Of a stretch of DNA of 64,000 nucleotides, positions 9,116-18,925 are shown one piece after another. Numbering within the stretch: the stretch's first letter is position 1; each line of letters opens with the position of its first letter. The stretch comes from Vibrio hibernica (GTDB taxonomy: Bacteria > Pseudomonadota > Gammaproteobacteria > Enterobacterales > Vibrionaceae): the NCBI RefSeq assembly GCF_015223435.1, contig NZ_VHKO01000003.1, positions 62,001 to 126,000 on the forward strand. Reading direction: 5' to 3'. A program made the position numbers and the translations under genes. Under the pieces are notes generated by a model, which did not search any database, was not told the DNA's origin, and worked only from the letters and a program-made list of their open reading frames with translations.

Positions 9116-9309
9116 ACCTGAACTCTGGATAAGGAAGATTATAACCTATTAATTTATAGTCTTTTTTAATTATTTACCGAACAGCGCAGGGATTTTAGAT
9201 GCATAACTAGGCAAAATTATGAGTCAATAGCTGGTCTATTGCGTTAATTTTAACGAAGTTAGGCGCTAAAAGAACAAGTTGTTTAGCTTAAATTATCCAG
9301 AGTTCAGGT
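9116..9309. mobile_element. MITE-like element, 17-bp perfect terminal inverted repeats and 6-bp TSD
   Basis: ACCTGAACTCTGGATAA at 9116-9132 is repeated as its exact reverse complement at 9293-9309. Both sides are flanked by the direct repeat TACTTA (9110-9115 and 9310-9315), as expected for a target-site duplication. The 194-bp interior has no ORF, but holds a second imperfect inverted repeat (around 9192-9218 against 9245-9271) and an apical hairpin, CAATAG / CTATTG, at 9225-9241. The whole element could therefore fold into one long hairpin. This is the form of a non-autonomous transposable element; no transposase gene is in the window. It lies in the 660-bp spacer between the sterol-desaturase-like gene and the thi operon. 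Confidence 0.85.
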
Positions 9310-9547
9310 TACTTATCAATCAGATTGATAGTGAGTTTGCTATGCTTAACCATCGTGGTGAGCTTGTTTAACCACTTTAATTCTTATGTTTGGTGTAAAA
9401 CAACATAATAGAGAATACATCGAAAGAGGAGGAAAGTGTTCGCTTTAGTGATAGCCGACATTGTTGTACAAAATCAGCCGCTAGTCACTGTTCATAAAGC
9501 TATGTCTTTACATCTTCCAAGTAAGTCTCTACATTAGCAAACGTATT

Positions 9548-9626
9548 TAGTCGGGGAGCCGAAAGGCTGAGATCACAAAAGTGAGACCCGTTGAACCTGA
9601 TCCAACTAACATTGGCGTAGGGAACT
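9548..9626 (+). promoter_or_regulatory. TPP riboswitch (THI element)
   Basis: The conserved TPP aptamer cores are present in order: GTCGGGGAGCC, CTGAGA (9567-9572), ACCCGTTGAACCTGATC (9587-9603) and GGCGTAGGGAAC. The lengths between the cores fit the two parallel sensor helices. It lies about 115 nt ahead of thiD, in sense orientation. TPP binding would repress the salvage operon. The sequence between the MITE (ends 9309) and here presumably holds the promoter; I see no clear -35/-10 pair. Confidence 0.97.
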
Positions 9627-9703
9627 AATTTCGAACCACCTTTCTGCTTTTCGTTGTCATAGCTTGCCGCTTAAGCTAGTCACACGGTTTTGACCAGTTA
9701 GAT

Positions 9704-9740
9704 TCGAATGTTCTCCTACGCATAAGTAGGAAGTATTCGA
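9704..9740 (+). promoter_or_regulatory. SD-sequestering hairpin, expression platform of the TPP riboswitch
   Basis: TCGAAT (9704-9709) pairs with ATTCGA (9735-9740), and CCTAC (9715-9719) with GTAGG (9726-9730), with an internal loop between. The inner strand contains the thiD Shine-Dalgarno AGGAAG (9728-9733), 8 nt before the ATG. There is no terminator hairpin with a T run between aptamer and gene, so control by masking translation initiation is the likely mechanism. The link to ligand binding is inference. Confidence 0.65.
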
Positions 9741-9741
9741 T

Positions 9742-10698
9742 ATGCCTAACGCTTGTAATATGTCTTCATCATCTTTAATCGAAGGTTCAACCTCAACACA
9801 ATCCAGTATTGCGAATATTCTCACGATTGCCGGATCTGATTCTGGCGGTGGCGCAGGTATTCAAGCCGATATCAAAGCCATTTCAGCCACGGGCAGTTTT
9901 GCTTGTTCGGTTATTACGGCATTAACAGCGCAAAATACGCAAGGCGTCACTGGTATTTTACCTATTGACGCTGAGTTTGTTGGCCAGCAATTAGATGCGG
10001 TTTTTTCAGACATTGATATTGCAGCCGTTAAGATTGGAATGCTAAATGACGCCAGTGTTATTAGGGTTATCGCTCAAAAATTAAAACAATATCAACCAAA
10101 ATACGTGGTGCTTGATCCAGTAATGGTGGCGACCAGTGGTGATGCGCTTATTGAAAACTCAGCCATTCAAACTTTAGTTAATACGTTATTTCCATTAGTG
10201 ACAGTCATAACGCCAAACCTTCCAGAAGCCGCACTTCTTATTGGTACTCAGATGCCAACCCATGAATCAGAAATTGAAAGTTTCATTCAACAATTGGAAG
10301 CTCATTCAAACTTAAAATCAATGAAGATTTTACTAAAAGGTGGACACTTTGATGGTGAGCAAAGCTGCGATTGGTTGATTGATGGTGAGCAAATAACGGT
10401 GTTTTCACTGCCTAGAATTAAGACCTCAAATACACACGGAACCGGTTGCACTTTATCATCTGCTTTAGCGTCTTACTTAGGGCAAGGCTTTGAATTAGAA
10501 ACCGCAATATCGAAAGCGAAAGTCTATATATCACATGCCATTATGGCCGCTGACAAGCTTAATGTCGGGAGAGGTTCTGGCCCCGTTCACCATTTTTATG
10601 CATCGCCTGTTTTTGATGATATGGCTTCAGATGAAATACCGCCTAATGAGCTTCCTTCACATGGCTTTGCTTGTGATGATATTAGCGTGAAAGGCTGA
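9742..10698 (+). CDS. thiD: Hydroxymethylpyrimidine/phosphomethylpyrimidine kinase ThiD
   Basis: 318 residues. It phosphorylates HMP and then HMP-P in thiamine synthesis and salvage. Signatures are ILTIAGSDSGGGAGIQAD near residue 27, the alternating Rossmann-like ribokinase fold, VLDPVMVATSG, and the C-terminal nucleotide/catalytic loop TSNTHGTGCTLSSALA. It is longer than usual (E. coli 266): about 25 polar residues precede the fold, and about 30 acidic residues trail after GRGSGPVHHF. The start is set by AGGAAG 8 nt upstream. It is the first gene of the riboswitch-controlled operon and 7 nt ahead of the ATPase gene. Confidence 0.95.
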   Translation: MPNACNMSSSSLIEGSTSTQSSIANILTIAGSDSGGGAGIQADIKAISATGSFACSVITALTAQNTQGVTGILPIDAEFVGQQLDAVFSDIDIAAVKIGMLNDASVIRVIAQKLKQYQPKYVVLDPVMVATSGDALIENSAIQTLVNTLFPLVTVITPNLPEAALLIGTQMPTHESEIESFIQQLEAHSNLKSMKILLKGGHFDGEQSCDWLIDGEQITVFSLPRIKTSNTHGTGCTLSSALASYLGQGFELETAISKAKVYISHAIMAADKLNVGRGSGPVHHFYASPVFDDMASDEIPPNELPSHGFACDDISVKG

Positions 10699-10705
10699 AA
10701 GCGCG

Positions 10706-11470
10706 ATGATTAGTATTGAGCAATTCACTTTCCAGTTTTCACTTACGAGCCCTCCTATTTTTGACAAGCTCACCGTCCAATTTGAACGCAATAGTTGGAC
10801 ATGCTTGCTTGGGAAAAGTGGCTGTGGCAAAACGACCTTATTAAAACGTATTGCAGGTTTTGATGCTATGGGTGGTATTCAAGCAGGCAACATTTATTTA
10901 GGGCCGAATAACACTCAATATTCAAGAGAGCACTTGCCTATTGCGTATATGGGCCAACAAGATTTGTTGTTTCCATGGTTAGACGTATTGCATAACGTGT
11001 GTTTAGAAGCTTATTTACGTCACGGAAGTATTACTGAGTCTCAGTCTAAACAAGCGGCTCAATTATTAAATCAATTAGATTTGCCTAATTGTCTTGAGAA
11101 ATATCCTTATCAGTTATCGGGTGGTATGAGGCAGCGTGTTGCCATTGCGAGAACCTTGATGCAAGACAAACCGATTGTGCTTATGGATGAACCTTTTGCC
11201 GCGCTTGACGCAGTAACACGTTACGAATTACAAAATCTAGTATGCCGATTATTGAAGAACAAAACGGTGCTATTTATTACTCATGATCCCCAAGAAGCAT
11301 TGCGTATTGCTGACCGTATTGTGCTTATGAAAGGGCTGCCCGCCAAATTGTATGAGGTTGAATTTGAGTCCGATCAAGGCGTTCCGAGAGATATGAACGC
11401 CGATCTTCTCGGAGCACAACAACAATTGATTCAGCAATTAACCGAGACTCGATTGGAGGTTGTTGAATGA
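10706..11470 (+). CDS. thiZ: Thiamine-precursor ABC transporter, ATP-binding protein (ThiZ-type)
   Basis: 254 residues with Walker A GKSGCGKTTLLK (about residue 37), Q-loop MGQQDLLFPW, signature LSGGMRQRVAIAR and Walker B VLMDEPFAALD followed by FITHDPQEAL. It belongs to the taurine/nitrate-type (SsuB/TauB-like) ATPases used by ThiXYZ importers of HMP-type pyrimidines. The assignment rests on context: downstream of thiD under a TPP riboswitch and beside an NMT1/THI5-type binding protein. It overlaps the permease gene by 4 nt (ATGA), which suggests translational coupling. Confidence 0.88.
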   Translation: MISIEQFTFQFSLTSPPIFDKLTVQFERNSWTCLLGKSGCGKTTLLKRIAGFDAMGGIQAGNIYLGPNNTQYSREHLPIAYMGQQDLLFPWLDVLHNVCLEAYLRHGSITESQSKQAAQLLNQLDLPNCLEKYPYQLSGGMRQRVAIARTLMQDKPIVLMDEPFAALDAVTRYELQNLVCRLLKNKTVLFITHDPQEALRIADRIVLMKGLPAKLYEVEFESDQGVPRDMNADLLGAQQQLIQQLTETRLEVVE

Positions 11471-12267
11471 AGAGTTTATCGGTGCAGCGAAAGGTAGAAT
11501 CTAGCCAGATCAAAGTGTGGCGATGTAGTCTGCTGATTCAAACTGGGATCACCATCGGCATTTTACTGTGTTTGTGGCAAGGCATTATTACCCTGTTTTC
11601 GTTGCCAAATTTTATTGTGCCCGCGCCATTATCGGTTGGATATGCTTTGGTTGATAATGCAGATGTACTCGCGATGAATACTTGGGTGACATTGCAAGAG
11701 ATCGTTATGGGGCTGGCGTTTGGATTATCGTTCGGCATTATTTTTGCGTTGATTTTATTACTCAATAACACCGTTAATCGTTGGTTGTTACCGATTTTGA
11801 TTATGAGCCAAGCGATCCCTGTTTTTGCGCTGGCCCCCATATTGATGCTATGGCTTGGCTACGGAATGGCATCTAAAGTGGTAATGGCAGCCGTGATTAT
11901 CTTTTTTCCTATCACGACTTGCTGCTATGACGGTTTAAAAAACACTCCAAAAGGCTACTTAGAACTCGCTCATACTTTCCAACTGACTAAATGGCAAACC
12001 TTAATTCGGGTCAAATTTCCCTCTGCATTACCTGCTCTAGCTTCTGGCTTACGAGTCGCGGTGGTAATCGCGCCAATTGGAGCTGTCATTGGAGAATGGG
12101 TAGGAGCAAGTGCGGGGCTCGGTTATTACATGCTGCAAAGTAATGCACGCATGCAAATTGCAGAGATGTTTGCTGGATTATTTATTTTATCGTTACTGAC
12201 CATTGGTTTGTATTTTATTACAGACCGTTTACTTAATCATTTTATTCATTGGCCGAATCAGGGCTAA
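11467..12267 (+). CDS. thiX: Thiamine-precursor ABC transporter, permease (ThiX-type)
   Basis: 266 residues with six hydrophobic segments and the binding-protein-dependent permease EAA-type loop ELAHTFQLTKWQTLIRVKFPSALP (about 157-180), followed by GLRVAVVIAPIGAVIGEWVGAS, characteristic of the SsuC/ThiX branch. It is the inner-membrane channel for the precursor captured by ThiY. Its start overlaps the ATPase stop (ATGA). Its stop is 25 nt before the thiY start. Confidence 0.88.
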   Translation: MKSLSVQRKVESSQIKVWRCSLLIQTGITIGILLCLWQGIITLFSLPNFIVPAPLSVGYALVDNADVLAMNTWVTLQEIVMGLAFGLSFGIIFALILLLNNTVNRWLLPILIMSQAIPVFALAPILMLWLGYGMASKVVMAAVIIFFPITTCCYDGLKNTPKGYLELAHTFQLTKWQTLIRVKFPSALPALASGLRVAVVIAPIGAVIGEWVGASAGLGYYMLQSNARMQIAEMFAGLFILSLLTIGLYFITDRLLNHFIHWPNQG

Positions 12268-12292
12268 TTACTTACACAAAAGGAGTTGTTAT

Positions 12293-13243
12293 ATGCATTG
12301 CTCGACACTTTTAAGGCTTAAAAAAATTGGCTTACTTGGCCTGTTATTTACGGTGACTTCTCAAGCGTCTGCTTCTGAGAAATTAACCGTCATGCTCGAT
12401 TGGTTTGTTAATCCGAATCATGGCCCAATCATTGTGGCCCAGCAGCAAGGATTATTTAAGAACGAAGGTTTGGATGTCACTATTCAAGAGCCTGCCGATC
12501 CTACGCTGCCTCCTAAAATGGTGGCCGCAGGGAAAGTGGATATGGCCGTTACTTATGAGCCTAACTTCATTATGGATCTTGCCGAAGGTTTACCACTAAA
12601 GCGTTCAGCCACTTTGATTGCGACACCGTTGAATACCATTTTAACGCTTGATAATGGCAAGATTAATTCAGTGAAAAACTTAAAGGGCAAAACCGTTGGA
12701 ATCGCCGTTGCCGGTACTGAAGGTGCGATGGTTGGGACTATGCTGCGCCATTCTGGTCTGAAATTAAGTGACATTAAAATGGTGAACGTGGGGTGGAATT
12801 TGTCCGCATCACTAGCGTCTGGGAAAGTCGATGCCGTGTGGGGAGGCTTGCGTAATTTTGAACCAAATCAATTGGCATTGGAAAACGTGAAGGTGAAAGC
12901 GTTTTATCCAGAGGAACATGGCGTTCCGAGTTATGAAGAGCTCATCTTTGTGGTTAACCAAAACACCAAAAAAGGTGCAGCTATTGCCAAGTTTAATCAT
13001 GCTTTAACGTTGGCCACTCAATTTATTGTTAACCACCCTGAATCAGCTTGGAATAGTTTTAAATCGTATAACCCAAAAACGTTAGATACTGAATTAAATC
13101 AACGTGCATGGAGCGATACATTAACCCGCTTTGCATTACGTCCAACCGCAAGTGATGTACAAGGCTACAAAGCTTTTGCCGATTTTATGTACCAAAATAA
13201 TATAATAAAAACGGCCGTTGATCCGACACCTTACTTATATTAA
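12293..13243 (+). CDS. thiY: Thiamine-precursor (HMP-type) periplasmic binding protein ThiY
   Basis: 316 residues from ATG 12293, which has AGGAG 7 nt upstream; the frame is open further 5' but that part overlaps the permease gene and lacks an SD. A signal peptide is clear (basic start, GLLGLLFTV core, cleavage after SQASA). The mature part begins KLTVMLDWFVNPNHGP, the NMT1/THI5-like fold signature, and continues VTYEPNFIMDLAEGLPLK and a GKTVGIAVAGTEGA hinge. It captures HMP or a formylamino-pyrimidine for ThiXZ. The exact ligand is inferred. Confidence 0.9.
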   Translation: MHCSTLLRLKKIGLLGLLFTVTSQASASEKLTVMLDWFVNPNHGPIIVAQQQGLFKNEGLDVTIQEPADPTLPPKMVAAGKVDMAVTYEPNFIMDLAEGLPLKRSATLIATPLNTILTLDNGKINSVKNLKGKTVGIAVAGTEGAMVGTMLRHSGLKLSDIKMVNVGWNLSASLASGKVDAVWGGLRNFEPNQLALENVKVKAFYPEEHGVPSYEELIFVVNQNTKKGAAIAKFNHALTLATQFIVNHPESAWNSFKSYNPKTLDTELNQRAWSDTLTRFALRPTASDVQGYKAFADFMYQNNIIKTAVDPTPYLY

Positions 13244-13304
13244 TCGTATTAATTTCTGACCAGTTAATTAGTGATATTGGCATTATAAATATTGAGAGTG
13301 GTAT

Positions 13305-14135
13305 ATGAAATCGTTTAATCCTAAAGAATATATTTCTACGCAATTAATGGTGTTGCGTGAGAATAAGCCGCTGGTGGTAAGCATTACTAACTATGTGGTG
13401 ATGAATAATACGGCTAATGCATTGCTTGCGATTGGGGCTTCACCGGTCATGGCGCATAGTCGCGATGAAATGGCAGAGTTGATGAGCTTTACAGGATCTT
13501 TAGTGATTAATATTGGCACGTTAGACTCTGTGTGGATTGAGCGAATGCGTTATGCGATTGAACAGGCGAATTATCACCAAAAACCTGTGGTGATTGATCC
13601 GGTCGGATGTGGGGCAAGTACACTGAGAACGAAGACAGCGCGTGAATTTTGTCAATTGGCCGATAAGTTAATTGTGCGCGCTAATGCTTCTGAAGTAATG
13701 GCGCTTGCTGGTATGGAAAGCCTAGGAAAGGGCGTTGATTCGCACGATCCAAGTGAGGTCGCATTACTTGCTGCGCATCATATTATCAACACATTCGGGG
13801 TCAAACAGGTTGTGATTTCAGGTGAGACTGATTATGTGGTGAATGCGCAACACACTTATCAATTAGATAATGGGCACGAATTAATGCCGTTAGTAACCGG
13901 AATGGGATGTACTCATACTGCATTGACTGGCGCGTTTGCTGCGATTGATTTTGATAGTGCAGGGTTATGTTCAACGGCAATATTAGGTGTGGCTGGAGAG
14001 CTTGCCGCGCAGCAAAGCCAAGGGCCGGGCAGTTTACAAATGCATTTACTTGATAAGCTGCATCAACTTGATGAATTAGCGCTCATCAATAATTTACAAT
14101 GTAAGCAGTATCAAACACAGAATCATGTGGCATAG
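13305..14135 (+). CDS. thiM: Hydroxyethylthiazole kinase ThiM
   Basis: 276 residues. It phosphorylates the thiazole alcohol THZ for thiamine salvage. Signatures are [24 protein letters not shown] near the start, [14 protein letters not shown] (about 98-111), [10 protein letters not shown] and the catalytic loop [14 protein letters not shown]. Length matches ThiM enzymes. It is the last gene of the salvage operon. No thiE is seen after it, and no convincing terminator. Confidence 0.95.
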   Translation: MKSFNPKEYISTQLMVLRENKPLVVSITNYVVMNNTANALLAIGASPVMAHSRDEMAELMSFTGSLVINIGTLDSVWIERMRYAIEQANYHQKPVVIDPVGCGASTLRTKTAREFCQLADKLIVRANASEVMALAGMESLGKGVDSHDPSEVALLAAHHIINTFGVKQVVISGETDYVVNAQHTYQLDNGHELMPLVTGMGCTHTALTGAFAAIDFDSAGLCSTAILGVAGELAAQQSQGPGSLQMHLLDKLHQLDELALINNLQCKQYQTQNHVA

Positions 14136-14222
14136 ATAAAATCAGATCCCACAGAATGGTAAGTAAGGAGATAGCAGCATGAATGCGTACTTGCCATCGT
14201 CCTTTTACTAGGTATATTCCGA

Positions 14223-14293
14223 TTGAAAGTAGCTATATTGAAAGTAGCTGTATTGAAGATGCTATGTTGAAGATACTGAGTTGAAGGTGCTTA
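14223..14293. repeat. Degenerate tandem repeat, five units of 13-15 nt
   Basis: Five successive units start TTGAA: TTGAAAGTAGCTATA, TTGAAAGTAGCTGTA, TTGAAGATGCTATG, TTGAAGATACTGAG and TTGAAGGTGCTTA. They run right up to, and include, the stop codon of the convergent DMT gene. The spacer from 14136 holds no other feature except an isolated AAGGAG followed by a 10-codon ORF at 14179. Confidence 0.8.
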
Positions 14294-15172
14294 TTGATTC
14301 AACCGCTTGCGTTCTAACAGCTTTGCCCCGCCTCGATACACAAATAATGACCATAATATCAATCCACAACCAATCACTTTTCCTACTGGCATATCATCAC
14401 CATAGAACAAAACGCTAAGCGCACTTGCCCATACTGGCTCTAAAATCATAATGATGGCAGCATTACCAGAAGAGGTCAGTTTTTGGCCGATCGTTTGCAT
14501 TACATAACGTAAGCTGGTGGCAATAATGGTGCTACACGCTAGCCAAAACCACGTTATATTTCCTATTTGTTCAGGCCATGTCTCAAAAGAAACAGAAGTC
14601 ACGCCTGCAACGACACCAACAACCGATAACTGAATGCAAGCGAGTGTGAGGCTAGGGATACTTTGCGCGTATTTAGCATTGAAATTGAAATGAAACGCTA
14701 AAAATATCGCTGAAATTAAAAACCAAATTTGACTAGGCGAATGATGATAACCATTGGATAAAGATAAGAAAGCCAAACCTGCCACAGCAAAAGGTAATGA
14801 GATCCAAAACATGCGAATCGGTTTCTGTTTAAACAGTACCCAACCAACTAATGGTGCAAACAACATTGCTAAACTCGAGATAAAGGCTCCTTCGGCTAGA
14901 GTATCGGTGACCGAAATAGCTTTCACCCAAGTTAATAACGCACATGACATGATGATGCCAACAGAAGCGGCATTGCGTATTTGAGTGCGAGAGAGTGTGA
15001 ATAATTGTTTATAGCAAAAAGGCAGCAAGAAGATGGATGCGGCTAAAAAACGAATGCTAATAAATGCAAAAGGGGGAAGTCCTGCAATGGCTTGTTTTGA
15101 GAATATCCAGCCGAGTCCTGCAAATACAGTGGTAAGTACCAGAATTATGGTGGCTTTAGTTTCCTGATTCAT
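14291..15172 (-). CDS. EamA/DMT-family transporter
   Basis: About 293 residues with ten hydrophobic segments in two EamA repeats; FISIRFLAASIFLLPF and, late, NAAIIMILEPVWASALSVLFYGDD fit the EamA pattern (conserved proline/glutamate in helix 9). It is probably an inner-membrane exporter of an unknown metabolite. ATG at 15172 is preferred; a TTG at 15193 would add seven residues without a better SD. It converges on the thi operon and has its own upstream region before the symporter terminator. Confidence 0.82.
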   Translation of the reverse strand: MNQETKATIILVLTTVFAGLGWIFSKQAIAGLPPFAFISIRFLAASIFLLPFCYKQLFTLSRTQIRNAASVGIIMSCALLTWVKAISVTDTLAEGAFISSLAMLFAPLVGWVLFKQKPIRMFWISLPFAVAGLAFLSLSNGYHHSPSQIWFLISAIFLAFHFNFNAKYAQSIPSLTLACIQLSVVGVVAGVTSVSFETWPEQIGNITWFWLACSTIIATSLRYVMQTIGQKLTSSGNAAIIMILEPVWASALSVLFYGDDMPVGKVIGCGLILWSLFVYRGGAKLLERKRLNQ

Positions 15173-15332
15173 CGTGATCACTGTAAAAGACAAGGTAGCT
15201 CGCAGAATATCATGTCACTAAATATATTTCAGTAGCTTGATTGACTCTAGCCACTTGATTTACGTCAGTTGCTTAACTTGTTTTTATCATTCAGTTTGTT
15301 TTTATCATTCATTTTACTGTTGTCATTGAGCT

Positions 15333-15368
15333 AAAAAAAGGCCTTAGCAATACATGCTCAGGCCTTTG
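15333..15368 (-). terminator. Terminator after the dicarboxylate symporter gene
   Basis: Read on the minus strand: AAAGGCCT / AGGCCTTT with an AGCA / TGCT extension across one mismatch, a short loop and six T on the minus strand. Confidence 0.8.
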
Positions 15369-15383
15369 TTTACTCAACTGAAT

Positions 15384-16688
15384 TTAAGCATTTCGTTTCA
15401 ATGCTAATTCAATGTCACCTGCTTTAGGATCGTTGAAAGCATCAATATCGAGCTCATTTTCAGATTTCGCGACAATACAAGTCACCACACTGTCACCGGT
15501 AATATTAACCGCAGTACGGATCATATCCAGTAAACGGTCGACACCCATAATAAGGGCAATACCTTCGAGTGGTAGGCCGACTTGGTTTAATACCATGGCT
15601 AGCATGATGAGACCGACACCAGGAACACCAGCAGTACCGACAGAAGCTAGTGTTGCGGTTAGGATCACGGTCATGTAATCACCAAGACTTAAATCAACAT
15701 TAAATGCTTGTGCGATAAACGCCGTCGCCACACCTTGCATGATCGCCGTACCATCCATATTGATGGTAGCGCCAAGAGGAATAGTGAACGAAGCGATTTT
15801 ATTACTCACGCCTAAACGATGTGTTGCGGTTTCCATCGTAACAGGCAAGGTTGCATTGGAAGAAGCGGTAGAGAACGCGAACATAATAGCGTCTTTCATT
15901 TTCTTCCAGAATACGATTGGGTTTAAGCCTGATAATACTTTTAGCAATATGCTGTAAGTGATAAAAGCATGAATTAATAGCGCGGCAACCAATACTAAGA
16001 AGTACGCGGCTAAATTTGCGATCGCATCTAATCCAAGACCAGTAAATAGTTTGGCCATTAGGAAGAAAATACCATAAGGCGCGACTTCCATTAAAAGCGT
16101 CACTAATTTCATGATGACTTCGTTAATGTCGCCGAAGAAATCAGCAACACGTTGACCTGGCTTACCTGCAAGGCTGATCGCTACGCCAAATAACACCGCA
16201 AAAACGATAACTTGAAGGGTATTGCCTTGAGACATTGCTGCCATCGGGTTGCTCGGGAACATGCCCACAATCACTTGGCTTAAAGAAGGTGCTTCAGTAG
16301 AGCTAAATGAAGCAGCAGACGTTAAATCTGCACCAGAACCTGGGTGTAAGAAAATCCCCATGACTAATGCCAAGGTGATCGCTAATGCCGTGGTGCCAAT
16401 ATAGAAAGCTAAGGTTTTACCACCTAAACGCCCCAAAGTAGATAAATCTTTTAAAGAACTGGTCCCGCAAACAAGGGATACAAAGACAAGGGGGATAACT
16501 AACATTTTTAAGCTGGCGATAAATATTTTACCACCGACATCAAATAAGCCTTCGACTAAATATTCGTTAATAAAAGTATTATTACTAAAAAAAGATTGGA
16601 TTAAAAAACCACATAAAATACCAGCAACCATGCCAATAATAATACGGCTCGTGAGTGAGCGTTTATTTTTCTTGTTGTCGTTCGTCAT
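15384..16688 (-). CDS. Dicarboxylate/amino acid:cation symporter (DAACS family)
   Basis: 434 residues with eight or more membrane helices and the two re-entrant loop signatures of the Glt/DctA family: the serine-rich FAFSTASSNATLPVTMETA (about 273-291) and IPLGATINMDGTAIMQG, plus GVPGVGLIML. It couples Na+ or H+ to uptake of C4-dicarboxylates or glutamate/aspartate; which one is not decidable here. AGATC upstream gives a modest SD. It diverges from the TRAP transporter dctPQM; a perfect CRP site lies 105 bp before its start codon. Confidence 0.9.
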   Translation of the reverse strand: MTNDNKKNKRSLTSRIIIGMVAGILCGFLIQSFFSNNTFINEYLVEGLFDVGGKIFIASLKMLVIPLVFVSLVCGTSSLKDLSTLGRLGGKTLAFYIGTTALAITLALVMGIFLHPGSGADLTSAASFSSTEAPSLSQVIVGMFPSNPMAAMSQGNTLQVIVFAVLFGVAISLAGKPGQRVADFFGDINEVIMKLVTLLMEVAPYGIFFLMAKLFTGLGLDAIANLAAYFLVLVAALLIHAFITYSILLKVLSGLNPIVFWKKMKDAIMFAFSTASSNATLPVTMETATHRLGVSNKIASFTIPLGATINMDGTAIMQGVATAFIAQAFNVDLSLGDYMTVILTATLASVGTAGVPGVGLIMLAMVLNQVGLPLEGIALIMGVDRLLDMIRTAVNITGDSVVTCIVAKSENELDIDAFNDPKAGDIELALKRNA

Positions 16689-18178
<1,490 letters not shown>

Positions 18179-18211
18179 GTTTCTATTTTCAATATTAAAA
18201 AGGCCCGTTAA

Positions 18212-18925
18212 ATGAGCGCTGTATATCATTTATGGTCAAAGTTAGAGGAAGGCTTAGTTGCCTTCCTCTTAGGCGCTATGACCCTTGTCACTTTTGTTTA
18301 TGTGGTTCTAAACAACCTCTATACACCTTTCTATGATTTGTCTGATTGGTTTGCTGATCAACAATATTTGGCTGCCAGTGATTTCTTTCTTAATGTCGGT
18401 GATTTTTTTATTGGCCTTGCTCAAGACATGACATGGAGTACCGCATTAACGAAAGCGTTGTTTGCTTGGTTGTTATTTATTGGTATGTCCTACGGTGTCA
18501 GAGTCGGAGGTCATATTGGCGTCGATATGGTGGTTAAATTGTGCTCTAAACCGATTCAGAAATTCATTGCTATTATTGCGTGCTTTGCCTGCTTGCTATA
18601 TGCCTGCATGATGACCTATGCGAGCTATGATTGGGTTGAAACGATGTTTAATGCCAATTTATATGCAGAAGATCTTGAGAAGTTAGGCGTTAAACTCTGG
18701 TATATCGGAATCATCATGCCTTTTGGTTTTGCCTTAGTCGGTTTACGGTTCCTTGAAGTCTTAGTTCGGATTTTACGTGGCTTACAAACCGATCTTGGTA
18801 ATGCGGATGAAGCCAAAGATGCGATGAGGCATGCTATGCAAGAAGCGCTGCAAGGGGAGATGGCGACGACTGATAGCCCTAACCTTGGGCACGTTCATAA
18901 ATCATCTGAGGGGAAACAAAAATGA
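18212..18925 (+). CDS. dctQ: TRAP transporter small membrane subunit DctQ
   Basis: 237 residues with four hydrophobic segments. The region between the first and second helix is enlarged (about residues 38-80), as in the longer DctQ form of vibrios. The conserved GGHIGVDMVVKL motif at about 97-108 marks the family. The C-terminus is polar (TTDSPNLGHVHKSSEGKQK). Its stop overlaps the dctM start by 4 nt (ATGA), so the two membrane subunits are translationally coupled. Confidence 0.9.
   Translation: MSAVYHLWSKLEEGLVAFLLGAMTLVTFVYVVLNNLYTPFYDLSDWFADQQYLAASDFFLNVGDFFIGLAQDMTWSTALTKALFAWLLFIGMSYGVRVGGHIGVDMVVKLCSKPIQKFIAIIACFACLLYACMMTYASYDWVETMFNANLYAEDLEKLGVKLWYIGIIMPFGFALVGLRFLEVLVRILRGLQTDLGNADEAKDAMRHAMQEALQGEMATTDSPNLGHVHKSSEGKQK

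Noticed and set aside
12203..12292. Longer ThiY start at 12203
   Set aside because: It overlaps the permease gene and would put 30 residues before a normal signal peptide; ATG 12293 has AGGAG.
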